Shown: positions 12,800-59,785, counted from the stretch's first letter. The stretch is DNA of 64,000 nt from Pempheris klunzingeri (GCF_042242105.1 NC_092035.1:3116083-3180082), one strand, 5' to 3'. The notes: a model not told the origin generated them from the letters alone. Numbers and translations: made by a program.

Positions 12800-14198
12800 A
12801 CACAAACATAAACTGGGCCTCCCCATTCCCACAGACGACCAAAGAGCCCCCTGCTGAAAGAAGCAATAGAGGGGAAAGAATTTCATCCGCTAATTAGACG
12901 TGACCCTGCCGTATATCCTCCGCGTGGAAGCAGCCTGGCCATGAGAACAGAATATTACAGCACAGAAAAGGCACAGCGATCCAAAACATGCTCTTGTTTT
13001 GATGGCCTTTTGCCAATCAGATACTTAAGATGACTTCGTAAAATGAAACGCCGAACCCTTGCACAGTATGAGCGTTGCTTGCATTTGGATCTTGCACCAA
13101 TTAAGTAGAAAAAGAGAAAACGTGGAGATAAAAACATCAGAAACACAGCACATTGTTCTACATTCGATTTGGCGGAGTGGCTGAAGTACAGCTTTCTCAC
13201 TACAGCACACACATCCATCAGCAGGCCTTTGACAGCTCAGACCTTTGAACAGTGAGGCCGGCCAGAGCAATTATATGAGATCGATAGCCGCTACACTTAA
13301 ACACACACACACACAGAGTGAGACATCAGAGGGAGACTGGCAGTGCTCATGTGTAGAGACTCAGTGTGTCTCATGTGTCTGCGCTCTATTTATCACTGGT
13401 ATGTTTGACAGTAACTGTGTGCTGACACTGTAGCTGCGGTTAGAAATGGCATTTGTTAAGCAGCTGTGGTAAAAAAAGACAGGTTTTTGATCCCTGACAA
13501 TATGTTTGTGGCGCCAAAGGGCACTTTAGGAAGTAAGATCACAAACAAGCGCTCTGTGCTGGTGTTCTGCAGCGAGGCGGGTTACTCTCAGCATGTTACT
13601 CTTTGTCAAGTGATTTGAAATGCTGTTTTACCTTTTGCAAAGAAAGCTACCACCAGGAAACTAAATGATGATCTGTGGCTCCGTGAAACTGAGGAAAAGA
13701 TTATAGTAGGACTGGCAAGACAGCTGAACTCATTTAAGAGACAGTGACGCACAAACAGAAACAAAACAATGGCTTCCCTGTGCAGAGCTTTTGGTCATCT
13801 AGTGATTTAAAACATTATCTCAGCTTGCTTTGGTGCCCACAAACCAACAAGGTCTTCGATGAATACGGCAACACACTGGTTTTAGCAGTATCTGTTTTAA
13901 CCAGCAGGAGTCACTGGCTACTGATGAAGAGACTAGAGCTGAAGTTTGTGTATGATGGTGGATGATTATTTGCTCCTTTGTGAAAAAGGCACCATGTTTC
14001 TAGGCACACAAATCTTCCTCATAAACTATAGATAGACTCTCCTCTGTGGGAACCATCCACTGTCTCATCTACTGCTGTATTATCATCACACCTCACACTG
14101 ATGTCTGGTTATATAACAAGTCAGGATTAATAAAGTGACACTGAGGTCTCCTGGTGAAGTTTGAAAAGCAAAAGCACTGAATTCTACAGCCCACTCTG

Positions 14199-14200
<2 letters not shown>

Positions 14201-14257
<57 letters not shown>
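14201..14257 (+). repeat. GT microsatellite
   Basis: Uninterrupted GT dinucleotide run of 57 nt. Confidence 0.95.
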
Positions 14258-14260
<3 letters not shown>

Positions 14261-16590
14261 GGACAGGCAACATTTATTGACAACGGCTGCTCCGCTCGAT
14301 AAGAAGAGGCATAAAATCAATCAACCTGATTGGTAGACAGGAGGGAGGAGCAGGAGGAGCAGAGCACAGAGCGCAGACAGTACAGAGTAGAGGGCTACAT
14401 ACAAAACATTAGCAGGGGAAGATCTTCTTAGTAAAAGTACCAACACTACCATCACTAGGTATAGTGACATTACAAGATAAACCTGAGGGCTCATAAGACA
14501 GTTAGTAGTAGAGGAAAGATGAAGATACCTAAGTTCTGCTACATAAATCTGTATCTGTAAATCTAAATCAGATTTTTTTTCTCCTTTAAAAAAGGTTCTG
14601 CACTTTGAGCTGTAAACTAAATGATAAACTGCTGTAAACTTATTATGTGTTTACTAAACTGATATATCAGCGAGGAGCGGGATCATTTCCTCATTGACCT
14701 CCACACAAAAGAAATGATGTTTGATTTAAGGCACGTCTGCATTAGCCTCACTTTTCAGTGAGTGTTTGTTTTATACAGTCAATGATCGAGCCTCTTGTGG
14801 CAGCTTGCGAACACTTCAAATCTCTGTCAGTGTCGTTGATTTAATTGGTGGAGAGGAGGGAATGAGTTTGAAGCTACCAGCGCTGCTCAGAAGAACAGGA
14901 GAGCTTCAGCTTTCTGCCACCGGCACTTGGACTCCGTGCAGCACTGAGAGGGGGGATACACGCTAATCAGATTAGTTTGTTTCTGCACTTGTAACAGGAG
15001 ACAGTCAGCCGCGTGATGCAGTCTGCGTCCCATATTTAGCCCCCGCCAACACCAAACAGGCTATCACCTCTCCTCTGTTCTGTGGCTGTTGTGGCCCATT
15101 TAAACCACAGGGGCCAATCATTGACTTCCAGCCAACAGATTGATGCTCGTATCAAAGATGATGCACATAGAGATACATGACTCACACACGCTTCTGATGC
15201 ATTTTATGTGCAGAAAAAAAAATATTTCAGCTCTACAGAACATACTCTCTTCATCAATGTATGCATGGTGCATCTTAAATGTCTGTTTCCTTCACATTAC
15301 AATTTCGATGCTCAGCTTTTCAATGTTTGATACTAAACTATTTCTTTAAAATAAAATTAAAAGTACTTTCTATTGCGGCCCTTAGGTAGACTTCAGTAAG
15401 GCTGCAATGCTGTTTGTGGCCACACGGGCTGGATAACATGAGCCGGCCGTTACATCCCAGAGGGGCGCTGTTTGACCCCATTTCACTTAACTTAGAAAGT
15501 GGAAAGAAATAAAAGAATGAAAGTGCAGGTTATGTTACAAAGAAGAATCTTTAAATTACAGTGGTAGCGAAGTTTTTCTGGGTGTATGTCTACATTATAT
15601 TGTTTAATATTATATGTTAATTCCTAAGTGTATTTATTCACAATCCTGTGTTGTAAAAATGGCCAATAATTTACCTTGATGTGCACAGAGGGAACCCCAC
15701 TGCATTTTTATTTTAATTGAATGCCAGTTATATGTGTGAAGTGTCTGTCAGTTTATTTCCTGTTCATAAACAAGCATTCTGCAGCTAAATTAGATTAGAA
15801 ATGAGATATTCCTGCCGTATGTTCCTGTTTCCCTAAATGTATAGCCTATAAAATACTTTGCAGCCCCTTTGTGAGATGCAGAATTCAGCATTAGCCTTGA
15901 GCGAGCAGAGCAAACTGTATGTGTGTGTATTGTTCACGTCTACTCCAGAAGATGCCTCCAGCCCCTCAAGCCTTCAGCTAACGAGAAGCCTTTAAGGCTC
16001 AGATTGTCTTGTATTGTATTGTATTTGATTCTATTATGTGTCAAGACACTGACGAGAGTGACAAAGAAGTGACAAGACTGGACTGGAGGACTGATGGAAT
16101 AAAGTTTCTGCTCAATTTGCTTCATTTTAGAGGAGAAGTAGCCTGGAGAAAAATATAATAGAGCAAAAAGGAGCCGTTCACAGCTTCTGAAACAACAAAA
16201 CATATGTTTAAAATGTGGAAATCTTCCTTAAACCTTTTCATATTTCATATTTGTGTTATTGCTCACTAAACACTTTCTAAAAAATTAATCAGCTTTCCTG
16301 TTGGTGTGTGTGTGTGTGTGCGCGCACCAATCATCAAAATGTCTCCCTTTAAAAGTCGGGCCATATTAATGAGAGAGCCCTTTGTACGGACAAAAGAGAA
16401 GCCCCCAAAAAACAAAGCAAGAAGAACAACAACAAAAAAAACAATGTGTACTGAGTCATAAACAATTGGTGGCAAATAACAGCAATTTCACAGCTAATTC
16501 GTAGATTTCACGTGTGGATGCCTCCATCACCTCCCTCCATTTAATGCTGTGAATAGAGACTCGTTGACATTACCACCGTGAGATGAGATT

Positions 16591-16592
<2 letters not shown>

Positions 16593-16631
<39 letters not shown>
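16593..16631 (+). repeat. GT microsatellite
   Basis: Uninterrupted GT run of about 39 nt. Confidence 0.95.
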
Positions 16632-16632
<1 letters not shown>

Positions 16633-16843
16633 TGGGTGGAGGTCTCAGGTCTAATGATTTAAGCCTAGTTTGAGTGACAGACCTACTGCTGGGCACAGAA
16701 ATGTGCAGAAACACACATTCTTTAGCCACTACAGGTGTCAAAATGACTGGAGAGCTGATTGTTAATTAGTAATCAAATAAAATCCACACAAATCGTTTCC
16801 CTTCAATTCTTTAGATTGTCAGCGTATCCTTTACCTCAGGAAA

Positions 16844-17044
16844 ATGCATCCAAGGTTGTACAATATCTCATTAGGGCCCGAACACCAAGCGGTGTTTCCT
16901 ATTGAAATGCAAACCTACTGCTTCATCCTCGGCCTCTCCTGGTACCTGGTGATCGTCATCGCCAGGCAGGTGCACGGATGGCAGGACCAGTGGTTCACCA
17001 GCACGAAGGATAAGAAGAAGAAATTAGTTCATCTGAAGCTCTGA
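16844..17044 (+). CDS. Unidentified ORF resembling a membrane-protein C-terminal exon
   Basis: Sixty-six codons ending at TGA. After PIEMQTYCF there is a hydrophobic span (ILGLSWYLVIVIA) followed by RQVHGWQDQWFTSTKDKKKK and LVHLKL. An acceptor-like CCTCAG lies just before the ATG. About 180 nt downstream (17200-17265) a second hydrophobic stretch (WTGVIAAITLYV, then after a one-base shift ILLAFITTFFIRH) suggests decayed coding sequence. I do not recognise the family; it may be a pseudogene fragment or the last exon of a small gene. Confidence 0.3.
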   Translation: MHPRLYNISLGPEHQAVFPIEMQTYCFILGLSWYLVIVIARQVHGWQDQWFTSTKDKKKKLVHLKL

Positions 17045-17916
17045 GATCTTCTGTGTCAGTGTGTCGGTCCATTTGGATAAAGGATCTTAGAGCTGAGGTG
17101 TGTCTCTGAACTGACTGAGCCAGTCACTTTATTCTATATTTATATACGACAGCGATCATCTCATTGTTCAGTCTGTGGACTGCTGGACTGGTGTGATTGC
17201 TGCCATCACACTGTACGTTAATCCTCCTGGCGTTCATCACCACGTTTTTCATCAGGCACTGACCGTGGAAACAGACCAGGGAGCTGGAAGACAACTGGAA
17301 TACATTTGCAAATTCAACAGGATTGTTGGTCAGTCATAGTTTATATTTAAATAAGTTTGCTAGCCTTCTGTTTTAGCCTGACTTAGACTGATTTCTATGC
17401 TTTTTTTTCATTACAAAAAAATACAGTTACTATTGTTTAATATTTGAATCAAACCTTTAAATGATCAACTGAACACAGAACCACAGCAAACAAATCAAAT
17501 AAATCAATAAAGGCCAGATGCTGCTTCTTTTACGGTTTTCGTTCATTTCTTGAACTAAAAGTCAAATGTTCACTCTTTCCAGACCCTCCGTACCTGGACT
17601 GTACCACTACTAGCTGTCTTCAGAGGGTCTCCATTAGTACTTCCACATAATGGTATGATCCAACTCTGTCCTCGCTTGTGATTGGCCGCACGGTGTGTCC
17701 ATCTGTATAAAGGCTGAAGGTTCACAGCTCCAGGTGCCAGACGGCTTTTCTCCTTCAGGTACGAAGAACCGGACGGTTTGCTTCTGCTTCATGAAGTGTT
17801 TGGAGGGAGAGAAGAGGAAAACACCAAGGAGACGAGGAGTTGTCTTTGGTTAATGAGGTCAGTCTGAGGATCAATGGCTGAACAAAGGCAAACAAATCTG
17901 TGTTCAGTAGCAAGCT

Positions 17917-17965
17917 AATTAGCTAATGCTAGCTAACATGCTAATGCTAGCTAACATGCTAATGT
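17917..17965 (+). repeat. Short tandem GCTAGC-rich repeat
   Basis: The unit CTAATGCTAGCTAACATG is repeated twice in tandem with partial flanking copies. Similar GCTAGC-rich sequence occurs at 18360-18425 and inverted near 20010-20055. Confidence 0.7.
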
Positions 17966-18694
17966 GGACGGCTGATACATTTCACTGCTGTCTGAGGAGG
18001 ATTTATGCTAATATAGATCTGTATATGTTAATAACGGCACAGCAGTCTTACTCTGTGATTTTTGGATCTATTGGTGGTTTCATTGTGGCTGGTGAACCTG
18101 TTTAGGAACAAAAGTACCAGATTACTGTTGTAATAAACACTGATGGTTCTAATGTTCTCTGTTTGCACTAGAACCAACAGAAGTTCCTCATCAGGCCTCG
18201 TTGATCTTTGCAGCTGTTTGCTGTTAATCAGCTGCTGCAGCAGGAGAGTTAAAGCTCAGACTTAGTGTAATGTTAGTTAAAGTTCAGTTTCTTTAGTGTC
18301 TGCAGTGAGTTTGCTGCTAATGACTGGACTACAGGGTCAATAATCACTGATCACTTCCACCATGTGGCTAATCAGTGGCTACCATGCTGGCTAGTGTTAG
18401 CATGTAGCATTAGCATGTGGTTGTTTATAACGGGATGTTCTTCAGGAGCCGAACCACAAAGTTTAACCAGCAGCTTTGAAGTGAGGAATCACAAACTTTA
18501 TCACATTTAGTCTGTTTGCAGGTGAACTTAACCTATAATGTTGTTTCCTTTTTACTTGAGTAAAGAGCTGTAGTTTTATTGTGAAAATCTCTTCTGTTGC
18601 AGGTGGTGTTTCCTGTCTGGACTGAAGAACCTGTGACAGGAACAGCTTTTGGTAAGAACACTCAACTTTACCTCCAACATCAGATGAATGTGTT

Positions 18695-18894
18695 NNNNNN
18701 NNNNNNNNNNNNNNNNNNNNNNNNNNNNNNNNNNNNNNNNNNNNNNNNNNNNNNNNNNNNNNNNNNNNNNNNNNNNNNNNNNNNNNNNNNNNNNNNNNNN
18801 NNNNNNNNNNNNNNNNNNNNNNNNNNNNNNNNNNNNNNNNNNNNNNNNNNNNNNNNNNNNNNNNNNNNNNNNNNNNNNNNNNNNNNNNNNNNNN
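18695..18894. other. Assembly gap
   Basis: Exactly 200 N, so the length is a placeholder. Its right edge is a TC dinucleotide run (18895-18922) followed by TA repeats, a likely cause of the break. Confidence 0.99.
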
Positions 18895-18926
<32 letters not shown>

Positions 18927-19050
18927 ATATATATATATATAAGCAAGCCACATGGGAACACAGGATATAAACCAACTTTATTTTGGGGGACAAAAAAAAA
19001 GCACAATACTATTAAAGTGAAATATGTTATCAGGTCATAAGCTCAAACAA

Positions 19051-19398
19051 TAATGAGCCTTTGGACAAACCTGAAGAATCTTCCTCAGCTGTGAACACAA
19101 GCCCACATGATCTCGGGTTGCATTTTGGAAAATCTAAAAAAAAAAAGCACAACATTTGAACATACAACACAACCTGAATAACATCTTTCACCTTCAACAA
19201 CATTGAAGGTGAAAGATGTTATTCAGGTTGTGGAATCACTTTTTTTGAAAGGTGCTATATAAATGTAAGCTATTATTAACAATAATTTACAGTATATCAA
19301 ATAGTACAATGATGCTGATGAATAAGAATTAATGAGGATGTGGACGAACCTGAAGAATCTTCCTCGGCTCCTCAGCAGTGAACACCAGCCCACCTGAA
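19051..19398 (-). repeat. Direct duplication of an exon-like block
   Basis: The block at 19051-19110 recurs at about 19330-19398 with a roughly 9-nt insertion; both contain CCTGAAGAATCTTCCTC. On the minus strand the second copy is preceded by an acceptor-like TGCTTCAG and can be read GLVFTAEEPRKILQ. The first copy reads GLVFTAEEDSSG. Reading frames do not agree with the plus-strand arm at 18602-18650, so coding status is uncertain. Confidence 0.5.
19168..19232. repeat. 30-bp perfect hairpin with a 5-nt loop
   Basis: Arms at 19168-19197 and 19203-19232 are exact reverse complements with spacer CAACA. No mismatches in 30 bp implies recent origin, active maintenance or an assembly artefact; it lies within 300 bp of the gap. 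Confidence 0.9.
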
Positions 19399-20218
19399 GC
19401 ATGAAAGGAAAAAGAATGAAACAATAAGTGATCACAAGTTACAGCTGGATCACCTTCATGTTGAACAAGGCTGCACACATTTGATGGATGAAATAAAAAA
19501 GTGGATGTTTACACTGATGACTTTTCTCTCATTTCATTCCCTTTACATTTACACTGTTGAGATACATTTTCAAACTTGCTGTTAAACTTCACCAACTAAA
19601 TATTTTGACATTAATGGTGATTACTGACATTTCAATGAAAATGAGCTTAAGGAAACACTGAATGATCTATTTCTGTTCCTAAAGGTGGTAAAAATCCAGC
19701 CAAAACTAGAAACACTGCTGCTGTGTAACAGCAAGCAGCTTGGTTATTTCAATAAACATCATCCACCGAGTTACAAACTAGAAATAATAGTGAGTTCAGT
19801 GTTTAATGTCTGTTGCTGGGCTTTTCTTTCCTCATGTTTGTCACTGTAGTGAAGCTAATCCACAGGTGCTGCTGATTTCCTCTGATAGTAACAGTGTGAA
19901 GTATAAAACATGTTCCTTCTCATAATGAGCTACATTTAGTCATCATTCTGGTGAACTTGGCCGCTGGCTGGTTTCTTTATCCGCCTCAAAAAGCAGCCAA
20001 ATGTGGCAGCCACGTGTTAGCATGGTTAGCTAGCGTTAGCTCGTTAGCTAGCTGTGTGCTGTGTGTGTGTGTGTGTGTTGGTGTTCGTGTGTCCACTCAG
20101 CCTCAGACTGACCTCTTTAAACAAAGACAACTCGGTGTCTTCGTGGTGTTTTCCTCGAGTCCTCCAAACATCTTTTTCAAGCAGAAAACCGCTCCGACGA
20201 TCCGCTCAGGTTCAACCT

Positions 20219-20336
20219 CACCTGTGTCTCAAGACCTGAACCAAACCGGAAGTCGGCCATATTGAATTAAGGAACGTCACCTGTGTCACATGACCTAAAC
20301 CAAACCGGAAGTCGGCCATATTGAATAAAGTTAACT
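20219..20336 (-). promoter_or_regulatory. Two tandem 59-bp units with ETS- and YY1-like motifs
   Basis: Units start at 20219 and 20278. Each contains ACCGGAAGT (ETS core) on the plus strand and, on the minus strand, CAATATGGCCGACTTCCGG, similar to the YY1/ETS start region of TATA-less promoters. The orientation suggests a promoter driving transcription leftward into the right arm of the inverted pair. Confidence 0.5.
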
Positions 20337-20339
20337 GGT

Positions 20340-21954
20340 CCGAGGGGGTTGATCAGATCCACCTCAGACTTGATCAGCATGTAGAAAAGACATTAATTAA
20401 CATTATTAAAAGTCTCACGCAGGCAGTTTCCCCCTGTTTCCAGTCCTTGTGCTAAACTAAGGTATCAATCTTCTCATCTACCTCTGGCCTATATCCTAAA
20501 ATGTCAAACTTTTCCTTTAGCCCTCATCTCACACTGGAGGAGGATTTAGCTCATGACACTTCAGAGGATTACTATTAAATTCTCCTATTTTTAACAGTCA
20601 CCTGTTGCTTATTGCAGTTTCAGATAAGTCTGACTCTTAATGTGATGGAAAATGAGCGAATATCTACTCGGTGCCTTTGATTGTGTTACATCCAGACATT
20701 TCTCTGCCAGTCCCATTTCTGTCACCGCCGTTTCATTATGCGCACTCAATAAAATAAATATTTTCACATGTTTGTGGGTGTGAATTCATCTTAATCTAAC
20801 AAACACACTCAAACACCTACCTCAAAAAAAGTGTGTTATTATGTTTTACTATTGTGCTTCAAGCAATCCAACCTCAAGCAGTTTAAGATGAAGAAAGCCT
20901 AAACTGGAGGTGAAGAGGTTGTAAAGGACTTGGTTACACCTTGAATTACACCTCCCACCTCTCTATATATTTTAGAATCTATACTAAGTAATACGCCATA
21001 AAAATGAAATTAAAGGTAGACACACTGCATATTTATAGTTGAAAGTTTGTAGTGGTGTTGGAGTTGATGAAATAGCTGGTAAAACATCAAGAATTTGGTC
21101 GTTCTGCTCTCCGTTGATAAAATAACTGAATGAGTCATTGCAATTTAGCTACTAAAAAAGGCATTTTGGGGAAGGTAAAATAACGTCTGTGCAATCATAA
21201 TGAAAATGCGCAGCCACTTTTCACCATCTACTTTTCAGATTTTTTTTTCTTCTTCCCCAGATTTCACCTCCGACAGTCTTGCCCTAGATATTTCTCCATC
21301 CTTGTCAGACACACTTGCAGGTCTCATCGGCTGCCAGCTGTGGAGGAGAGGACGTGGAGATCAGCGCAGATGAGAAGTGAAAAGGATGAAGAGAATCCAA
21401 TCGATCCAAAACCTCCATCCTAATCTTGTTGACATCCTCGGATGGCGCAGCCCTGAAGCAACTTTGGGGAACACATCAAATCCAAAAATTGTTATTTTAT
21501 TTTTACCATTTTCCTAAGTGTCATTTTCAGCTGGTGGTTTAGGTTGAGACAAGATGCCACATACAAGCACAGGTAGGTTTGATGCTCTGCACACTAAACT
21601 CATAAAATATCCTTCTGATTGTGTTTCTTCAGCCTCAGATATTTAGAAACTCTTCAGTTTAATTTGTCAACTTTTAAAGGAAAGAAGGATCAGAAATGCT
21701 CTGCTGCAGCCCTGTGGATGACACATGAAGTGCAGTTACAGATAATCACTAAACAGACTGACTATAACATGAAAAAAAAACAGTTAGGTTTATATATTTC
21801 CACCTCTGGCTTTTATTTTCAAGCAAATATACAGTTGTTTGCCATTTATAGTTACAGAAAGGTTGGCAACAATCCACAAGTAAATCTTGACATGTTAAAA
21901 ACTGCATATAAAAAGACCCCAAAACTGTACATCAATTAACATAACTACATCTAT

Positions 21955-21992
<38 letters not shown>

Positions 21993-22266
21993 CGCACACA
22001 GCATCTGAGTTGATTTATAGATAATAGAGAACACTATACATTAACACATCTGAAGAAGAGAAAGATAACATTCTGTTCGAAGGCTGTCAGCTCTGGTGGT
22101 CTTTAAAGATCGGGACAGTCAGGACAAGAGTGATAAGAGGCCCAGTGAGACCTTCAATCCATCAGTAATGGCTTTGAAAGTTTCTACAGCAAAGTGTCAA
22201 TGAGATGAGACAGTTCAGTGCAGGGGGTCATATCTGAGCTAACACAGCAGGGATGACACACACACA

Positions 22267-22310
<44 letters not shown>

Positions 22311-25300
22311 TACATACATACATGTTAATTTGTCACAACTCAGTTTGGTTGTTTGAGTACTCTTCTACATAAATAAGACAAAAAAAAAACAAAAAAACTA
22401 CAGTAACTGTTGTTATCTCTTTGTAATTTATTCGTTCATTTATGTGGATTCCACAGACAAGAAATACAGGAGGTACCCTTCTACCTCACACAAAGAGGGT
22501 TATGGCAATAATTAGGATACTCTGATAACTCTTCACAAGACAGCCTCTATGTACCAAAATGCACCCGTGTTCGATTAGATAAGATTAGATAAATCCAACC
22601 ATAGAGGATACGAGCTCCTCTTTACAAGAACGTGTAATTACTGCTGATTCTGCTCATAATATCCAATAAAATAACCGACTCCGTGCTTGAATGCAGCACT
22701 AAGACAGCTGTACTGCTTATTCACTCTATTGCTCTGAGGCCACATTTGTCGCAATGGATTTCCAGATACTAATACTGGCACACAGTTTTGGTTGAAATAC
22801 ATTCTCCCTTCAAGAACCTGTATCTGTCAAAACCTAATATGGACACTAAGTGGGAGGATCAGGCCTTAAACACCACGTGTACATTCAGAGTCACTGAGGA
22901 CATTATAGGGTCGCCTCACCCGCATTACAAAAAGAACTCAAGTGTTTTTCTTGTACTTCTTTGGTAGAAAATAGTTCCAATCTGCAGTGAAGTGACCCTT
23001 TAATGTGCAAACCAGAGAGTTCAGAGACAAATTCTGTGGATTTGAGTGTAAATAAACTCTCTGCTTTGCCATTAATTTCATAAATATTGAAATAGAAAAC
23101 CAGAATATTGAGAAGCATGTTTAAATAAAAGGAAACGTACACAGAATATAAAACAAAAAAACGACCAAAACCCCCCCCCCGCGCATTGATCGACTTGCAG
23201 TTGATCGATCAAACAGAACTAGAGCTCTTCAAGTAATCTATCATCAACATAAAGTAAAAGGGGTTTCACACATACCAGTAAAAAGAACTCTTCAGAGACA
23301 AGACATGTATAAAACATTTGGAATCAAAACAATAAAAAACAGACATGAAAACGTAAGTCGTTGAATATTTTGGTGCAAGTAATCAATTTGTTGATCGATT
23401 GTGTGTCATATCAGTGCTGTGTTTGTTCCAGTGTAACCTGCCTAAAACTAACTTTTACATTCATCTTTTATCCATTCTCTCGCTCACGCGTCCATCATCT
23501 GAAGTGCTTCTATACAATCCGGATGCCTATTATTAGTCGTGTTTAATAGAAAGCAAGCAAAGACAGAGAAACTACCACAAGGCACCTAATGTAGAGCAGC
23601 TAAAAGTATCTCTAGCAGCAACAAGGCTTTGGTTCGTAGACGAGTACAAAACATTTCTACTCTGTCTCGCAGTAACAGATGGATGGATGGATAAGAGGGA
23701 CGGCTGAGGAGATGATGATGATGATCGGACAAGTGGAGGCGGCTCTCACAGAGGTAGGAAAACGTCCACGTCGGCAGCACGTCAAGAGAGAGGGACAGAA
23801 AAAGAGGGAGACGGCTAGAAAGAAAGACAGAGAGGATAAACGCTGGGACATGAAAGTGTAATACGTGCCCTTTTCGAGGCAGAGGATCTCATTAGACTCC
23901 TTTAACACCGTCATAAGGCTTTGAAGAGCATTAGCACTGAGCTATTATATGCTGACCTGCAAACTGAAACACCATACAAACATGTTCTGTTGACACCATT
24001 AGGTGGGAAAACATCTGTGACATGAATAGGCATGAATGTAATGTTACCCACATTACCTTTGGGTGCAGTTCTTCTATCTCATCAGGCTCATAAATTAAAA
24101 GCTGCTGTCTAACGGGACACGTGTGCATCAGTCCTGAATAAATCCTTTCAGAACCTCGGCTAATTGACAAACTCCACTCGTGGCAGTGAGGTTCGATGAA
24201 TGAGTTTTCCACTCAGACGCCTCTTAATTTCACCGTGCATTATACTGAAGAAGACCTTGGGGTCCTGCTTTGCTCAGCTCTATGCTGAAACACAGGACAG
24301 CTAGCCTGGCTCCATCCAAAAGTGACTGAATCTGCCTTCAAGAACCTCTGAAGGTGATGTGATTTGTGTTATATGTCCTTTATTTAATTTGAAAACCAAA
24401 CCCTGCTGTGTGAGATTAAGCGTCACAGTCATGATTTTCCAGGTGAGACTGCACAACACACGTCTCATCAATAAATGCTGATTTGTCAAAATGCTCAAAT
24501 CTCAGAAGGCACCAAGCAGCTTGGGGCACTTTATAGAATCGTGTTGTAAGATCATTTGCAAGGTGCTTTGAGGAAAGTTAATGCAAGTAAATGTCCTTTA
24601 AATGTCCAATATTGGCCTTGAAGGATGTGAGGTCACACTTTACCTTGTATTACAGTAACTGAAGCGTGCCGCATTGTTTCTTTGGTAAATGGTGTCTGTG
24701 AGGATGATGTGGTGTTTACAAGGTGACATTAAGGCATTAAGAAACAGCTAGGAAGCCTCATATAGCCATTTCTACTGGATTCTATCACTAAAACAAAGCC
24801 CTAAAAAAACCAAGTTTCTCTGTACATAGAATTATAGGTGAATAAAGTGCTTCGTAGACAATACGACACACACACAACGACACAACCGCTAGCTACACAC
24901 ACACACACACACACACACATCTATCCCACCAAACACTCTGCACTACCTACACATGAGTTTGAAAGCTTAAGTGTTGGACGTGGGGCTGAAGTCGGCCGTT
25001 TTTCTGTAATGTGTAACTGTAAAGGCCGACTGAGATCCACCTGTCCAACACTCAGGCTTCTCCTCTCTACTGCATCGCTCCTTACAGTGTCGAGGGTCTG
25101 ACCCCACAGTCCTAGGGAGTGTTTCGAGATAGTAAGTTTGCACACAGGCAACACCAGTTAGTCCTGAAAAGAGGCAGAGCAGACGGACAACGAGGAAGAG
25201 GGGGAGAAATGGTAGGAATGAAGAAAAGAAAACGTTTGGTCAGAGAAAGCTCCAGCTCCAGCGGCTTAAAGCACTGTTGCATCATCATCATCATCATCAT

Positions 25301-25854
25301 TTTCAGCAGAAGCAGCTAAACAACACATCATGAATATCATATCATCCTCAGCCATCGTTTTTAAAAAGTCATAGAAATTCTAATCATCTGAGTAAAGTAC
25401 ACTTCAGCAGGCAGACGTAAAAGGGCCAACGCGCCTTAATCCAGTCTGACACAATGTGGTTTAGGAGATCAAAGCTCGAGAGTCTGTTTTGTTGTGACAT
25501 CAATACACTGAGCCCTTCGCACGACGTGGCCCCGCGGTCCTTTTAGAGCCATCCCATAGGGCTCTGTGCCTGACTTGGCTGCTGACTTGGGAATGGTTGT
25601 GAAGGTCACTTTCAGTATAATCCTTACAGCTAACTACAGCTAACTGCTACTAGCGACATAGGTCTGTTACTTGACTCCCAGAAACATAAATAAATTAGTT
25701 TTGGTGACTTTTGGATAACTTTACTCTCCAGTTCTTCTTGCAGTGACCTGGTCAGCGTCTGGACCAATTTACTTGTTAAGTTCCACTCCTGATGGATGCC
25801 ACTGTATCTGATATCAGGATATGAGAATTAAAAACAACACCAGTTGGAAATAAA
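20340..25854 (-). other. Region downstream of atp11a; possible long 3' UTR
   Basis: No coding exon recognised on either strand. Holds a TA run at about 21956-21980, CA/CT/TACA repeats at 22256-22323, a C run at about 23170, an ATG/ATC-repeat ORF artefact near 25280-25300 and a CA repeat near 24896-24919. The part next to 25855 is probably atp11a 3' UTR; its limit is unknown. Confidence 0.5.
24379..24384 (-). terminator. Possible distal polyadenylation signal of atp11a
   Basis: AATAAA on the minus strand about 1.5 kb past the distal stop codon. Others occur further on (for example 21496-21501), so the true 3' end cannot be fixed from sequence. Confidence 0.2.

Positions 25855-59785
<33,931 letters not shown>

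Larger units (their letters stand above)
12800..16843. other. Gene-free stretch
   Basis: Contains microsatellites at 14201-14257 and 16593-16631 and short CA runs near 13300 and 16304. No exon of MCF2L, the gene beyond ATP11A in mammals, could be recognised. Confidence 0.5.
17700..20336. repeat. Inverted pair of related segments flanking an assembly gap
   Basis: Plus-strand sequence at about 17773-17873 (with AGGAAAACACCA, GAGTTGTCTTTG and GAGGTCAGTCTGAGG) recurs on the minus strand at about 20098-20195. Both are followed by GCTAGC-rich blocks (17917-17965 and, inverted, around 20010-20055). The left copy has a TATA-like TATAAA near 17707 and splice-like sites (CTTCAG at about 17760, TTGCAG at 18601, GTAAGA after 18650). 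The two arms face each other toward the N gap. They may be convergent paralogous transcription units or two copies of one repeat. Confidence 0.55.

Noticed and set aside
1..16843. Expected exons of mcf2l on the minus strand (mammalian neighbour of ATP11A)
   Set aside because: No segment matching the protein was recognised, so none is claimed; the gene could lie beyond the left edge or be lost.
18463..19040. Long ORFs across the assembly gap
   Set aside because: Their length comes from N bases; the real flanks contain short runs and repeats.
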